DNA of 64,000 nucleotides from Paractinoplanes atraurantiacus (lineage in GTDB: Bacteria; Actinomycetota; Actinomycetes; Mycobacteriales; Micromonosporaceae), in the NCBI RefSeq assembly GCF_900215205.1, contig NZ_OBDY01000020.1, positions 1 through 64,000 on the forward strand, given 5' to 3'. The notes beneath the pieces were generated by a model that was not told the DNA's origin, did no database searches, and saw only the letters and a list, made by a program, of their open reading frames with translations. The position numbers were made by a program, and so were the translations under genes. The stretch's first letter is position 1. Each line of letters opens with the position of its first letter. Below are positions 48,482 through 57,977 of the stretch, one piece after another.

Positions 48482-48889
48482 TCATTTCTTCACCCGGCAG
48501 CTGGTGACGGTCAGCGGGCACCTGACGCGGTGCCGCAGCGCCCGAAGCACGGAGGCGTCACGCGCGCCCGCCGGCGGCCCGGCCACCACCAGCCCGCAGC
48601 GGCGCGCCCCGGCCGCGACCGTGATCGCCGCGTCGAGACCGGCACGAGCGGACACGGAGCATGTGACATCCGGATATCTCCCGGCCCAGCGCTCGATGGC
48701 CGCGCGCACCGCGGCGCTGTCGCCGGAGGCGGCGGCACCCGCGATCAGCACCCGCAGGGGCACCTCACGATCTCGCGCCTGGGCGAACGCTGTCGCCAGC
48801 ACGTCCTCGGCCGTGCGGTCTTCGAGGATCGCCGCCACGACGGGACCACCGACATCGATCTCTTCCGGCGCTGCGCGGTAGGTCATCAT
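48482..48889 (-). CDS. Divergent USP-like single-domain protein
   Basis: 135 aa. GGPVVAAILEDRTAEDVLAT at the N-terminus, a CGLVVAGPPAGAR loop and VRCPLTVTSCRV at the end parallel USP strand-loop-strand elements, but the ATP loop lacks the GxxGx9GS pattern. It is probably a degenerate USP. First gene of its operon, 57 bases from a perfect-looking DosR box. Confidence 0.65.
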   Translation of the reverse strand: MMTYRAAPEEIDVGGPVVAAILEDRTAEDVLATAFAQARDREVPLRVLIAGAAASGDSAAVRAAIERWAGRYPDVTCSVSARAGLDAAITVAAGARRCGLVVAGPPAGARDASVLRALRHRVRCPLTVTSCRVKK

Positions 48890-48946
48890 CCCTCCCGGGG
48901 GCCGCTGCTCTCACCCTCATTCTCATGCCGGGACGGCAGCTCCGGC

Positions 48947-48961
48947 AGGACCGAAGGTCCC
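48947..48961 (-). promoter_or_regulatory. DosR-box-like element 10 (gene 48889)
   Basis: On the - strand GGGACCTTCGGTCCT then TGCCGG, 58 bases before the ATG at 48889. Perfect left half; GGTCCT keeps the palindrome GGACC-N4-GGTCC-like symmetry. Confidence 0.6.
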
Positions 48962-49000
48962 CGGGATGCGGGGCTTCCCGCCCGCGCCGGCCCTCGTGAA

Positions 49001-49015
49001 GGGCCCTGCGGCCCT
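49001..49015 (+). promoter_or_regulatory. DosR-box-like element 11 (gene 49094)
   Basis: GGGCCCTGCGGCCCT then TGCCCGG, ending 79 bases before the ATG at 49094; slightly farther than usual. Confidence 0.5.
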
Positions 49016-49093
49016 GCCCGGCGGACGACCGGGGCGCGACGGTAGGGGTAGGCGCCGCGAGAGCGGCCGGATCAGCCGTGAGGAGGCAGGACG

Positions 49094-49585
49094 ATGACGA
49101 GAACCGACATCCGGATCTTCGATCCGCGAACGGGAGAGCTGGTCCGTAGGTGCGCCGGGCCCACCCCGGCGGGGCTGTGCCCGATCATCGGCGAGGACGG
49201 CGTCGTACCCTGCGCCGGCCTGCTCATCGCGCCGGCCGGCGCCGATCCCGAGTACTGGCCGCTGTCGGTGCCCCGGGGATACCGGCACTGTGACCTCCCG
49301 TGGAACGAACGCGCGTGGGCCTATGCGCGCCGGGCGCAGAGGTCGCACGCGCGCTGGGCGCAGGGCCTGGCCGAGGAGACCGCCCGGATCTTCCGGCTGG
49401 CCGCCAAGGGGGATCGCCGGTACCGGGACATGGACGAGTACGAGCTCAGGACGACCGCGCTCTGGCGCTGGCGCAAATCGCCCTTCGCCGAGGCCGACCG
49501 CAGCCGCGAGGAACGGTCCCGGCATCGGGCGGGCGCCTACCTGAGCTACATCCGGCAACGTCACAGCAGCGCGGGCCGGCCGTGA
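49094..49585 (+). CDS. Hypothetical four-cysteine protein, candidate DosR-regulon member
   Basis: 163 aa, not recognised. Cysteines 20, 29, 40 and 66 in the N-terminal 70 residues could bind a metal. The C-terminal half is highly basic and helical (RRAQRSHARWAQGLAEE, LWRWRKSP, REERSRHRAGAYLSYIRQ). No membrane span. RBS GAGGAGG about 7 bases before the ATG. Convergent with the CBS-BON gene. Confidence 0.65.
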   Translation: MTRTDIRIFDPRTGELVRRCAGPTPAGLCPIIGEDGVVPCAGLLIAPAGADPEYWPLSVPRGYRHCDLPWNERAWAYARRAQRSHARWAQGLAEETARIFRLAAKGDRRYRDMDEYELRTTALWRWRKSPFAEADRSREERSRHRAGAYLSYIRQRHSSAGRP

Positions 49586-49611
49586 GAGCCACCGCACGGC
49601 CGGCCCGGCTG

Positions 49612-50301
49612 TCACGCCGATCCGAAGCCGAGGCCGGTGGAGAGCATCTGCCGGTCGTCGAAGTCGTACGACATCTTGCCGACGACCTCCACCACGCCGG
49701 CCACCTTCCGGGTGAGGCGCAGGGCCATGTCGGCGGCCGACCAGCGGTCGGCGCGGCCGGTGAGTGTCACGACCCCGTTCTCGACCTCCACCGTCACCGA
49801 CGTGTCCGAGCCGATCAGGTATCGGCCGAACACGTCGTCGACCACCTCGGCCTTGATCTCGTCGTCGGGCCGCAGGTGCACCTTGAGCAGGTCGCCCCGC
49901 GTGACGATGCCGACGAGCCGGCCCAGGCCGTCCACCACGGGCAGCCGCTTGACCTGCTCGTCGTCCATCGTGCGGGCGGCGGCGACCAGCGTGGCGCCGG
50001 CGAGCACCGTCACCGGGGGACGGCTCATCAGGTCGGCGGCCGTCCGGGCGTGCGCCTTCGCCCGCTCGCCGCGGCGACGGCGGCTCTCGAACATGCGGGG
50101 CTGGTCGTCGCCCGCGTACTCGATCTTGCGAAGCAGGTCGGCCTCGGAGACGAGGCCGGTGACGCGCTGGAACTCGTCCACGACGGGCACGGCGCTGAAG
50201 CGCCGGCTCACCAGCAGGTCGACCAATTCACGGTACGTGGTGGCCGGTCCGGCGGTCACGACCGCCTGTGTCATCACGTCGTCCACGGTCCAGATCTTCA
50301 T
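49612..50301 (-). CDS. CBS-CBS-BON domain protein
   Basis: 229 aa. CBS 1 about 8-60 (VDDVMTQAVVTAGPATTYRE, FSAVPVVDEFQRVTGLVSEA), CBS 2 about 90-145 (AADLMSRPPVTVLAGATLVA, VKRLPVVDGLGRLVGIVTRG), BON about 155-215 (VEVENGVVTLTGRADRW). CBS pairs bind adenine nucleotides; BON may contact phospholipid. The mycobacterial Rv2626c (double CBS) is a DosR-regulon protein. Last gene of the ADH-SRPBCC-CBS operon. Confidence 0.92.
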   Translation of the reverse strand: MKIWTVDDVMTQAVVTAGPATTYRELVDLLVSRRFSAVPVVDEFQRVTGLVSEADLLRKIEYAGDDQPRMFESRRRRGERAKAHARTAADLMSRPPVTVLAGATLVAAARTMDDEQVKRLPVVDGLGRLVGIVTRGDLLKVHLRPDDEIKAEVVDDVFGRYLIGSDTSVTVEVENGVVTLTGRADRWSAADMALRLTRKVAGVVEVVGKMSYDFDDRQMLSTGLGFGSA

Positions 50302-50311
50302 GGTGCCCTCC

Positions 50312-50932
50312 TTACTGTCCTATCGCGACGGCCGACGGAACGGTGCGCTCGGCCCGTTCGCGGATGCCCCGCAACATCCGGCGTTCCATGACGAGGCTGC
50401 CGGGGGCCATCAGGGCGGCGTAGGGAAATCTCGTCAGACGGTTGCGGCTGATCAGGCGGGTCCGGTCGCCGGCTGGGCGCAGGTCGAACGTCCACACCCA
50501 CTTGCCGTCGGTGGACCGCAGGGCGAGCGTCCGGTCCCGGTCGCAGATCTCGACCCGCATGGCGGGTCCGTCGTCGCCGAGTGGGAGAACGTCGCCGACC
50601 GCCAGGTCCTGGAACTGCGGAAGGATCTCGTCGGCGCTGTGCATGTTCAGACCGAAGAGGTTCTCGATCCAGTCGTACGTGTAGGCGCCGCCCCGGCCGC
50701 TGCCCATCTGGACCAGCCACGGCCAGATCGCCGAGGGCGGCGCGCCGATCGAGATGGCCCGCGTCGAGATCAGGTCCGCGGCCGGCAGCAGATCGTCGCC
50801 CGGCACCGGCCCGTACGCCTCCTCGGGCTCGGCGCCCCAGGTGAGGTACCAGCGCTGGGCCGGCCGCGACAGCGCCGCGGCCACGCCAACGGCCAGCACG
50901 CCGGCCGCGGCCACGAAGTATCGGGTTCTCAT
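50312..50932 (-). CDS. SRPBCC-superfamily protein with N-terminal membrane anchor
   Basis: 206 aa from ATG 50932, overlapping the ADH stop (ATGA). A hydrophobic N-terminus (YFVAAAGVLAVGVAAAL) may be a signal anchor. Residues about 50-190 follow the SRPBCC/START-like pattern (SIGAPPSAIWPWLVQMGSGR, WVWTFDLRPAGDRTRLISRN). These domains bind hydrophobic ligands. Function in this operon unknown. Confidence 0.8.
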   Translation of the reverse strand: MRTRYFVAAAGVLAVGVAAALSRPAQRWYLTWGAEPEEAYGPVPGDDLLPAADLISTRAISIGAPPSAIWPWLVQMGSGRGGAYTYDWIENLFGLNMHSADEILPQFQDLAVGDVLPLGDDGPAMRVEICDRDRTLALRSTDGKWVWTFDLRPAGDRTRLISRNRLTRFPYAALMAPGSLVMERRMLRGIRERAERTVPSAVAIGQ

Positions 50933-51978
50933 CGCGACAACACCACCTTGAGGGCGCCGGTGCGCACGGGGTCGGCGAAGACGTCGTACGCCGGCATGAA
51001 GTCTTCGAGGGGGAAGCGGTGGGTGATCATGTGGCTGAGGTCGAGCCGGTCCGCGACGAGCATGTCGAGCAGCTTCGGCGTCGAGAAGGTGTCGACCAGG
51101 CCGGTGGTGATGGTGACGTTGCGGATCCACAGGTCTTCCAGGTGCAGCGTGGCCGGCTTGCCGTGCACGCCGATGTTGGCGATCCGGCCGCCCGGGCGCA
51201 CCAGCGAGGCGCACAGCTCGAAGGTCTGCGGGGTGCCGACGGCTTCCATCGCGACGTCGGCGCCGAGCCCGCCGGTCAGGGCGAGCAGCACCTCGCGCGG
51301 ATCCTCCCCGCCGGCCACGATCGTCGTGTCCGCGCCGAACATCTTCGCGGCCTGCAACCGGCTCTCGGCCTTGTCGATCACCACGATGTGCGCCGGGGAG
51401 TAGAGGCGCGCGGCCAGCACGGCCGCCAGCCCGATCGGTCCCGCGCCGACGATCACCACGGTGTCGCCCGGCTGGACCCGGCCGTTGAGCACGCCGACCT
51501 CGTACGAGGTGGGCAGGATGTCGGCCAGCAACACGGCTGATTCGTCACTCACCTGCTCCGGCAGTTTGTACGTGGACAGGTCGGCGAACGGGATCCGGGC
51601 GTACTCCGACTGCACGCCGTCGACGAGGTGCCCGAGGATCCAGCCCCCGCCGCCCAGGCACTGCCCGTACACGCCCTCACGGCAGAAGCGGCAGATGCCG
51701 CACGCCGAGATGCAGGAGGCCAGCACCCGGTCACCCGCGACGAGCCCGGCCACGCCGCCGCCCGTCTCGATCACCGTGCCGACCGCTTCGTGGCCGAGCA
51801 CCCGCCCGGCCGCTGTCTCAGGCACGTCGCCGCCGAGAATGTGCAGGTCGGTGCCGCAGATGGTGACCGCGTCGACCCGGATGACCGCATCGCGGGGGTC
51901 CTGAATCGCCGGGTCGGGGATCTCTGTCCAGGACCGGTTGCCCGGTCCGCCGTACACAAGTCCTCTCATGTCTTTCAC
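50929..51978 (-). CDS. Zinc-dependent alcohol dehydrogenase (threonine-dehydrogenase-like)
   Basis: 349 aa from GTG 51978 (GAAGGA upstream; ATG 51969 possible). Catalytic zinc: CGTDLH and GHEAVG. The structural zinc loop CISACGICRFCREGVYGQC has four Cys. Rossmann motif VGAGPIG. The remainder fits MDR dehydrogenases acting on alcohols or polyols with NAD(P). It heads the leftward operon and is divergent from PPDK; the box at 52006 lies only 28 bases from its start. Confidence 0.9.
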   Translation of the reverse strand: MKDMRGLVYGGPGNRSWTEIPDPAIQDPRDAVIRVDAVTICGTDLHILGGDVPETAAGRVLGHEAVGTVIETGGGVAGLVAGDRVLASCISACGICRFCREGVYGQCLGGGGWILGHLVDGVQSEYARIPFADLSTYKLPEQVSDESAVLLADILPTSYEVGVLNGRVQPGDTVVIVGAGPIGLAAVLAARLYSPAHIVVIDKAESRLQAAKMFGADTTIVAGGEDPREVLLALTGGLGADVAMEAVGTPQTFELCASLVRPGGRIANIGVHGKPATLHLEDLWIRNVTITTGLVDTFSTPKLLDMLVADRLDLSHMITHRFPLEDFMPAYDVFADPVRTGALKVVLSR

Positions 51979-52005
51979 GGTCGTCCTTCTCCGGCCCGTC
52001 CAGTA

Positions 52006-52020
52006 GGGACGTCCGGCCCT
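52006..52020. promoter_or_regulatory. DosR-box-like element 12 (PPDK; perhaps also ADH)
   Basis: GGGACGTCCGGCCCT, a perfect core followed by TAC. It ends 58 bases before the PPDK ATG (52078). Confidence 0.65.
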
Positions 52021-52077
52021 ACAGAGCGGGACCACAGCCGGGCTACCAACGAGGAGAGGGAGAGGGGTGCGACCGGC

Positions 52078-54663
52078 ATGACCAGATACGTCTACGACTT
52101 CATCGAGGGCAACAAGGACCTGAAGGACCTGCTCGGCGGCAAGGGGGCCAACCTCGCCGAGATGACCCGCATGGGCCTGCCGGTGCCACCCGGCTTCACG
52201 GTGACCACCGAGGCCTGCCGCGATTACCTGCACACCGGGAAGATGCCGGAAGGCCTGCTGGCCGAGGTGCAACGCCATCTGGAGCTTCTGGAGACCCGGA
52301 TGGGCAAGAGCTTCGGCGACGCCAAGGACCCGCTGCTGCTGTCGGTGCGCTCGGGCGGGAAGTTCTCCATGCCCGGCATGATGGAGACCATTCTCGACAT
52401 CGGGCTCAACGACTCCAGCGTCGAAGGACTGGCGGAACAGAGCGGCGACGAGCACTTCGCCTGGGACTCGTACCGCCGGCTGATCCAGATGTTCGGCCGG
52501 ACCGTGTTCGACGTGCCCGGTGAGGACTTCGAGGCGGTCGGCCCGGGACAGCCCAAGGATCTGGTGTACGCGTACAAGAAGGTGTTCGAGGCGCACACCG
52601 GCCGTGACTTCCCGCAGGCCTCGCACGAGCAGCTGTTCCTGGCCATCGGCGCGGTCTTCAGGTCGTGGAAGGCGGAGCGCGCCGTCCTCTACCGCCGCCA
52701 GGAGCGCATCCCGCAGGACCTGGGCACCGCCGTCAACGTGATGGCCATGGTCTTCGGCAACCGCGGCCAGGACTCCGGCACCGGGGTCGCCTTCACCCGC
52801 GACCCGGCAACCGGCCGCCGTGGCGTCTACGGCGACTACCTGCGCGACGCCCAGGGCGAGGACGTGGTCGCCGGCATCCGCAACACTCTGAGCCTGGACG
52901 AGCTCGACCGGCCTGTGCGCACCAAGTTGCTGTCCATCATGGAGCGCTTGGAGCAGCGGTATCGCGACTTGTGCGACATAGAGTTCACCGTCGAGAACGG
53001 CACGCTGTGGATGTTGCAGACCCGGGTCGGCAAGCGCACCCCGGCCGCCGCTTTCGTCATCGCCGCCCAACTGGTCGACGAGGGCACGATCACGCTCGAC
53101 GAGGCGCTGCAAAGGGTCAGCGGCGAGCAACTTGCCCAGCTCATGTTCCCGAGCTTCGACATCGCGTCCGCTCCCCCGCCCCTGACCACCGGCGTGGCGG
53201 CCTCACCGGGCGCGGCCGTCGGTGCGATCGTCTTCGACTCGGCCGCGGCGGCCGCGGCCACCGGGCCGGTCATCCTGGTGCGCCGGGAGACCAACCCCGA
53301 CGACCTGCCCGGCATGATCGCCGCCCGGGGCATCCTGACCTCGCGCGGTGGCAAGACCTCGCACGCCGCCGTCGTCGCCCGCGGCATGGGCAAGACCTGC
53401 GTCTGCGGCGCCGAGGAGCTGGTCATCGACGGCGACTCGGTCGCCGTGAACGGCCGTACCCTGCACGCCGGGGACGTCATCTCGATCGACGGCACCACCG
53501 GCAAGGTCTACGCCGGCGAGGTTCCGGTCCGGCCGTCGGAGATCGTGCGCTACTTCGAAGGCGAGATCACCGCGCACGGCGACCCGCTGCTCGCCGCGGT
53601 GGAACGCCTGATGATCCACGCCGATCACAGGGCCCGGCTCGGGGTGCACGCCAACGCCGACACCGGCCCGGACGCCGCCCGCGCGCGCCGCTTCGGCGCC
53701 ACCGGTGTCGGCCTGTGCCGCACCGAGCACATGTTCCTCGGTGAGCGCCGCCAGCTGGTCGAACGGCTCATCCTCGGCGATCACACCGCCCTGGCCGACC
53801 TGCTGCCGTTGCAGCGCGCCGACTTCGAGGAGCTGTTCGCCGCCATGGACGGCCTGCCGGTTACCGTGCGCCTGATCGACCCGCCGCTGCACGAGTTCCT
53901 GCCCCCGCTGGAGGAGCTGACGGCCCGGGTGGCCCGGGCCGAGGCGCTCGGCCAGGACCCCGGTCGCGACGGCGTCCTGCTGACCGCGGTGCGCCGCATG
54001 CACGAGCAGAACCCGATGCTCGGCCTGCGCGGCGTCCGTCTCGGCCTGGTCATCCCCGGGCTGTTCGCCATGCAGGTCCGCGCGGTCGCCGAGGCCGCGG
54101 CGGCCCGCGTCGCCGCGGGCGGCGACCCGAAGCCGGAGATCATGGTCCCGCTGGTCGGCGCGGTCCAGGAGCTCGAGACCGTACGGGCGGAGGCCGAGTC
54201 CGTCCTGGCGAGCGTGCCCGGCGCGCCGCCGATCCGGATCGGCACCATGATCGAGGTGCCACGGGCCGCCCTGACCGCCGGGGAGATCGCCGTCGCGGCC
54301 GAGTTCTTCTCGTTCGGCACCAACGACCTGACCCAGATGACGTGGGGCTTCTCCCGCGACGACGTGGAGGGCGCCTTCTTCGGCCGCTACCTCGGCCTCG
54401 GCATCTTCGCGGTGTCGCCGTTCGAGACCATCGACGCCGATGGGGTGGGCGAGCTCGTCCGGATCGCCGTGACCCGAGGCCGTGCCGCCCGGCCCGACCT
54501 GACCGTCGGCGTCTGCGGCGAACACGGCGGCGACCCGGCCTCCGTTCGGTTCTTCCACGAGGCCGGCCTGGACTACGTCTCCTGCTCACCGTTCCGTGTC
54601 CCGATCGCCCGGCTCGAGGCCGGCCGCGCCGCGACCCCGGCCTTCGGCTCGGACAGCCGATGA
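52078..54663 (+). CDS. ppdK: Pyruvate, phosphate dikinase
   Basis: 861 aa, the usual length. N-terminal ATP-grasp (GGKGANLAEMTRMGLPVPPG, LLSVRSGGKFSMPGMMETIL), phosphohistidine domain with His429 in GGKTSHAAVVARGMG (Thr427 is the position phosphorylated by regulatory proteins), C-terminal PEP/pyruvate TIM barrel ending VGVCGEHGGDPASV with the catalytic Cys. It interconverts pyruvate + ATP + Pi with PEP + AMP + PPi. In anoxic cells it could save energy in glycolysis or feed PEP synthesis. Operon with the AdhP-like gene. Confidence 0.97.
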   Translation: MTRYVYDFIEGNKDLKDLLGGKGANLAEMTRMGLPVPPGFTVTTEACRDYLHTGKMPEGLLAEVQRHLELLETRMGKSFGDAKDPLLLSVRSGGKFSMPGMMETILDIGLNDSSVEGLAEQSGDEHFAWDSYRRLIQMFGRTVFDVPGEDFEAVGPGQPKDLVYAYKKVFEAHTGRDFPQASHEQLFLAIGAVFRSWKAERAVLYRRQERIPQDLGTAVNVMAMVFGNRGQDSGTGVAFTRDPATGRRGVYGDYLRDAQGEDVVAGIRNTLSLDELDRPVRTKLLSIMERLEQRYRDLCDIEFTVENGTLWMLQTRVGKRTPAAAFVIAAQLVDEGTITLDEALQRVSGEQLAQLMFPSFDIASAPPPLTTGVAASPGAAVGAIVFDSAAAAAATGPVILVRRETNPDDLPGMIAARGILTSRGGKTSHAAVVARGMGKTCVCGAEELVIDGDSVAVNGRTLHAGDVISIDGTTGKVYAGEVPVRPSEIVRYFEGEITAHGDPLLAAVERLMIHADHRARLGVHANADTGPDAARARRFGATGVGLCRTEHMFLGERRQLVERLILGDHTALADLLPLQRADFEELFAAMDGLPVTVRLIDPPLHEFLPPLEELTARVARAEALGQDPGRDGVLLTAVRRMHEQNPMLGLRGVRLGLVIPGLFAMQVRAVAEAAAARVAAGGDPKPEIMVPLVGAVQELETVRAEAESVLASVPGAPPIRIGTMIEVPRAALTAGEIAVAAEFFSFGTNDLTQMTWGFSRDDVEGAFFGRYLGLGIFAVSPFETIDADGVGELVRIAVTRGRAARPDLTVGVCGEHGGDPASVRFFHEAGLDYVSCSPFRVPIARLEAGRAATPAFGSDSR

Positions 54664-54686
54664 AAGACCCCAAGAAGGAGGACATC

Positions 54687-55697
54687 ATGCGCGCCGCCGT
54701 GGTCACCAACTTCCACCAGCCGCTGACCATCCAGGAGAGGCCACTTCCGCATCCTGGCCCCGGCCAGATCCGGGTCCGGATCGAGGCGAGCGGTCTCTGC
54801 CACACCGACATCCACGCCGCCCGCGGCGACTGGCCGGTCAAGCCCACCCCGCCGTTCGTGCCCGGTCATGAGGGCGTCGGCATCGTGAACAGCATCGGTC
54901 CGGATGTCACCGAGCACCAAATCGGCGACCGGGTCGCGGTCCCGTGGCTGGGTAAGGCCTGCGGCACCTGCGAATACTGTGTCACCGACCGGGAGACGCT
55001 CTGCGAGGCCCAGCTCAACACCGGCTATTCGGTCGACGGCGGGCACGCCGAATATCTGATCGCCGACGCCCGCTATGCGGTCGCCGTGCCGGCCGGCATC
55101 GACCCGAACGAGGCGGCGCCGCTGACCTGCGCCGGTGTCACCACGTACAAGGCGATCAAGGTCGGCGGGGTCACGCCCGGCGACCGGGTCGCGATCTTCG
55201 GCATCGGCGGACTCGGGCATCTGGCGCAGCAGTACGCGCAGATCGCCGGCGGCGAGACCATCGCGGTTGACGTCACCGAGGAGAAGCTCACCCTGGCCAA
55301 GGAGCTCGGTGCCACCCACACCGTCAACGCCGCCCTGACCGACCCGGTCGCCGCGATCGAGGCGCTCGGCGGCGCCGACGTCGCCGTGGTCCTGGCCGCC
55401 GACCCCCGGGTCATCGAACAGGCGCACGCCTCGCTGCGCCGCGGCGGCCGGCTGATCCTGGTCTCCTTGCCCAAGGACAACGCCATGTCCCTGCCGATCT
55501 TCCAGACCGTGCTCAAGGGCCTCCAGGTGATCGGCTCCATCGTCGGTACGCGCGCGGAGCTCGCCGAGGTGTACCGGCTGCACGCCGAGGGCCGCACCAG
55601 GGTCTTCTACGAGACCCGACCACTCGACGACATCAACGGCGCCATCGAGGACGTTCTGGCGGGCACGGTCGCGGCCCGGCTGGTCCTTGTCCCCTGA
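54687..55697 (+). CDS. adhP: Zinc-dependent alcohol dehydrogenase, AdhP-like
   Basis: 336 aa from ATG 54687 (AAGGAGG upstream). Catalytic zinc CHTD and GHEG; structural zinc CGTCEYC...LC; TGYSVDGGHAEY, TCAGVTTYKA and GSIVGTRAEL are AdhP hallmarks; NAD motif FGIGGLGHL. It would reduce acetaldehyde to ethanol, regenerating NAD in fermentation. It follows ppdK by 23 bases and precedes the pyruvate formate-lyase genes. No acetaldehyde dehydrogenase is in the window. Confidence 0.93.
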   Translation: MRAAVVTNFHQPLTIQERPLPHPGPGQIRVRIEASGLCHTDIHAARGDWPVKPTPPFVPGHEGVGIVNSIGPDVTEHQIGDRVAVPWLGKACGTCEYCVTDRETLCEAQLNTGYSVDGGHAEYLIADARYAVAVPAGIDPNEAAPLTCAGVTTYKAIKVGGVTPGDRVAIFGIGGLGHLAQQYAQIAGGETIAVDVTEEKLTLAKELGATHTVNAALTDPVAAIEALGGADVAVVLAADPRVIEQAHASLRRGGRLILVSLPKDNAMSLPIFQTVLKGLQVIGSIVGTRAELAEVYRLHAEGRTRVFYETRPLDDINGAIEDVLAGTVAARLVLVP

Positions 55698-55703
55698 CCG
55701 CTT

Positions 55704-55718
55704 GGGACCTCTGGCCCT
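55704..55718 (+). promoter_or_regulatory. DosR-box-like element 13 (pflB)
   Basis: GGGACCTCTGGCCCT then TGACCCG, ending 52 bases before the ATG at 55770. Perfect core and extension. Confidence 0.65.
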
Positions 55719-55769
55719 GACCCGTCCGCGGAATTCCCGCCACGCTGAAGGAAGACGAAGGAGGATCTC

Positions 55770-57977
55770 ATGGCATGGCAGGGCTTCCGCGGGACCGGGT
55801 GGCGCGAGACGATCGATGTCGGCGACTTCATTCGGCATAACGTCAGGCCGTACGACGGTGACGCCTCCTTTCTGACCGGGGCGACCGAGCGCACCGAGCG
55901 GATCTGGCGGCGCCTGCAACGCATGTTCGCCGAGGAGCGCCGGCGTGGGGTGTACGACGTGGACGCGCACACACCTTCCACCATCACCTCGCACGAGCCC
56001 GGCTACCTCGACCGCGACCACGAGCTCATCGTCGGCCTGCAGACCAGCGCGCCGCTGCGCCGCGCCATCATGCCCAACGGCGGGCTGCGGATGGTGCAGG
56101 CCGGACTCGCCGCGTACGGCTTCAGCCTCGACCCGGCCGTGAAGACCGTCTTCAGTCGCTACCGCAAGACCCACAACGACGGGGTCTTCGACGCCTACCC
56201 GGCCGACGTCAAGGCCGCCCGGCGCTCGCACATCATCACCGGTCTGCCGGACGCGTACGGCCGGGGCCGCATCATCGGCGACTACCGGCGGGTCGCGCTC
56301 TACGGCGTGGACCGGCTCATCGCCGACCGGGCCGCGATCAAGGCCTCGCTCGACGACCAGCCCTCCAGCGAGGACGTCATCCGCGACCGGGAGGAGCTGG
56401 CCGAGCAGATCCGGGCGCTGGAGGAGCTGCGGTTCATGGCCGACCGCTACGGCTACGACATCTCCGGGCCGGCCACCACCGGCCGCGAGGCGATCCAGTG
56501 GCTCTACTTCGCCTATCTGGCCGCCACCAAGGAGCAGAACGGCGCCGCCATGTCGCTCGGCCGCACGTCGAGCTTCGTCGACATCTACCTGCAGCGTGAC
56601 ATCGACGAGGGCCGGCTCACCGAGCAGCAGGCCCAGGAGCTGATCGACGACTTCGTCATCAAGCTGCGCATCATCCGCTTCCTGCGCACGCCCGAGTACG
56701 ACCAGTTGTTCTCCGGCGACCCGACCTGGGTGACCGAGGCGCTCGGCGGGACCGGCTTCGTGACCCGGACGAGCTTCCGCTACCTGCAGACCCTCTACAA
56801 CCTCGGCCCGGCGCCCGAGCCCAACCTGACCGTGCTCTGGTCGCCGTCGCTGCCCGAGGGCTTCAAGCGCTTCTGCGCACAGGTGTCGATCGACACCAGC
56901 TCGATCCAGTACGAGAACGACGACCTGATCAGCTCCGCCTACAGCGACGACACCGCGATCGCCTGCTGCGTCTCGGCCATGCGGGTCGGCAAGGACATGC
57001 AGTTCTTCGGGGCCAGGGCCAACATCGCCAAGGCTTTGCTGTACGCCGTCAACGGCGGCCGGGACGAGATGACCGGCGACCAGGTGGCGCCGGCCACCCC
57101 GCCGATCACCGACGACATCCTCGACTACGAGACGGTGTTCGCCGCGTACGACAAGACGCTGGACTGGCTGGCCGAGACCTACGTCGACGCGCTCAACGTC
57201 ATCCACTACATGCACGACAAGTACGCCTACGAGCGGATCCAGATGGCCCTGCACGACTATCCCGTGCACCGCTTCCTGGCCACCGGCATCGCCGGCCTGT
57301 CGGTCGCCGTCGACAGCCTCAGCGCCATCAAGCACGCCCAGGTCAAGGTGCTGCGCGACGAGACCGGCCTGGCCGTCGACTACGCGGTCGACGGCGACTT
57401 CCCGGCCTTCGGCAACAACGACGACCGCGCCGACGCGATCGCCGTCGACCTGGTCGAGCGCTTCATGGCGAAGATCCGCCGCCAGCCCGCCTACCGTGGC
57501 GCCGAGCCGTCGCTCTCGGTTCTGACCATCACGTCCAATGTGGTCTACGGCAAGCACACCGGCAACACCCCCGACGGCCGGCGCGCGGGCGAGCCGTTCG
57601 CACCCGGCGCCAACCCGATGAACGGCCGCGACAGGCACGGCATGGTCGCCGCTGCCCTCTCCGTGGCCAAGCTCCCCTACCGCTCGGCCCGCGACGGCAT
57701 CTCGCTGACCATCACCGCCACCCCGGGCGGTCTGGGCCACTCCCGCGACGAGCGGATCGCCAACCTGGCCGGCGTGCTCGACGGCTACACCGACGCCGGC
57801 GGCTTCCACATGAACGTCAACGTGCTCGACCGCGCGACGCTCGAGGACGCCATGGCCCACCCGGAGAACTACCCGCAGCTGACCATCCGTGTGTCGGGCT
57901 ACGCGGTGAACTTCGTGAAGCTCACCGCCGAGCAGCAGCGCGACGTCATCTCCCGCACCTTCCACGGGTCGCTGTGA
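55770..57977 (+). CDS. pflB: Pyruvate formate-lyase (formate C-acetyltransferase)
   Basis: 735 aa. Active-site Cys399-Cys400 in IACCVSAMRVG and the glycyl-radical Gly710 in RVSGYAVNF: both signatures of true pyruvate formate-lyase. N-terminal WQGFRGTGWRETIDVGDFI and NDGVFDAYPADVK also match. It cleaves pyruvate + CoA to acetyl-CoA + formate with an oxygen-sensitive radical. It is unusual in an aerobic actinomycete. RBS GAAGGAGG. The activase overlaps its end. Confidence 0.97.
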   Translation: MAWQGFRGTGWRETIDVGDFIRHNVRPYDGDASFLTGATERTERIWRRLQRMFAEERRRGVYDVDAHTPSTITSHEPGYLDRDHELIVGLQTSAPLRRAIMPNGGLRMVQAGLAAYGFSLDPAVKTVFSRYRKTHNDGVFDAYPADVKAARRSHIITGLPDAYGRGRIIGDYRRVALYGVDRLIADRAAIKASLDDQPSSEDVIRDREELAEQIRALEELRFMADRYGYDISGPATTGREAIQWLYFAYLAATKEQNGAAMSLGRTSSFVDIYLQRDIDEGRLTEQQAQELIDDFVIKLRIIRFLRTPEYDQLFSGDPTWVTEALGGTGFVTRTSFRYLQTLYNLGPAPEPNLTVLWSPSLPEGFKRFCAQVSIDTSSIQYENDDLISSAYSDDTAIACCVSAMRVGKDMQFFGARANIAKALLYAVNGGRDEMTGDQVAPATPPITDDILDYETVFAAYDKTLDWLAETYVDALNVIHYMHDKYAYERIQMALHDYPVHRFLATGIAGLSVAVDSLSAIKHAQVKVLRDETGLAVDYAVDGDFPAFGNNDDRADAIAVDLVERFMAKIRRQPAYRGAEPSLSVLTITSNVVYGKHTGNTPDGRRAGEPFAPGANPMNGRDRHGMVAAALSVAKLPYRSARDGISLTITATPGGLGHSRDERIANLAGVLDGYTDAGGFHMNVNVLDRATLEDAMAHPENYPQLTIRVSGYAVNFVKLTAEQQRDVISRTFHGSL

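Noticed and set aside
54573..57965. 1130-codon open frame on the - strand
   Set aside because: Antisense to adhP and pflB, which have complete catalytic motifs; no recognisable domain in the antisense translation.
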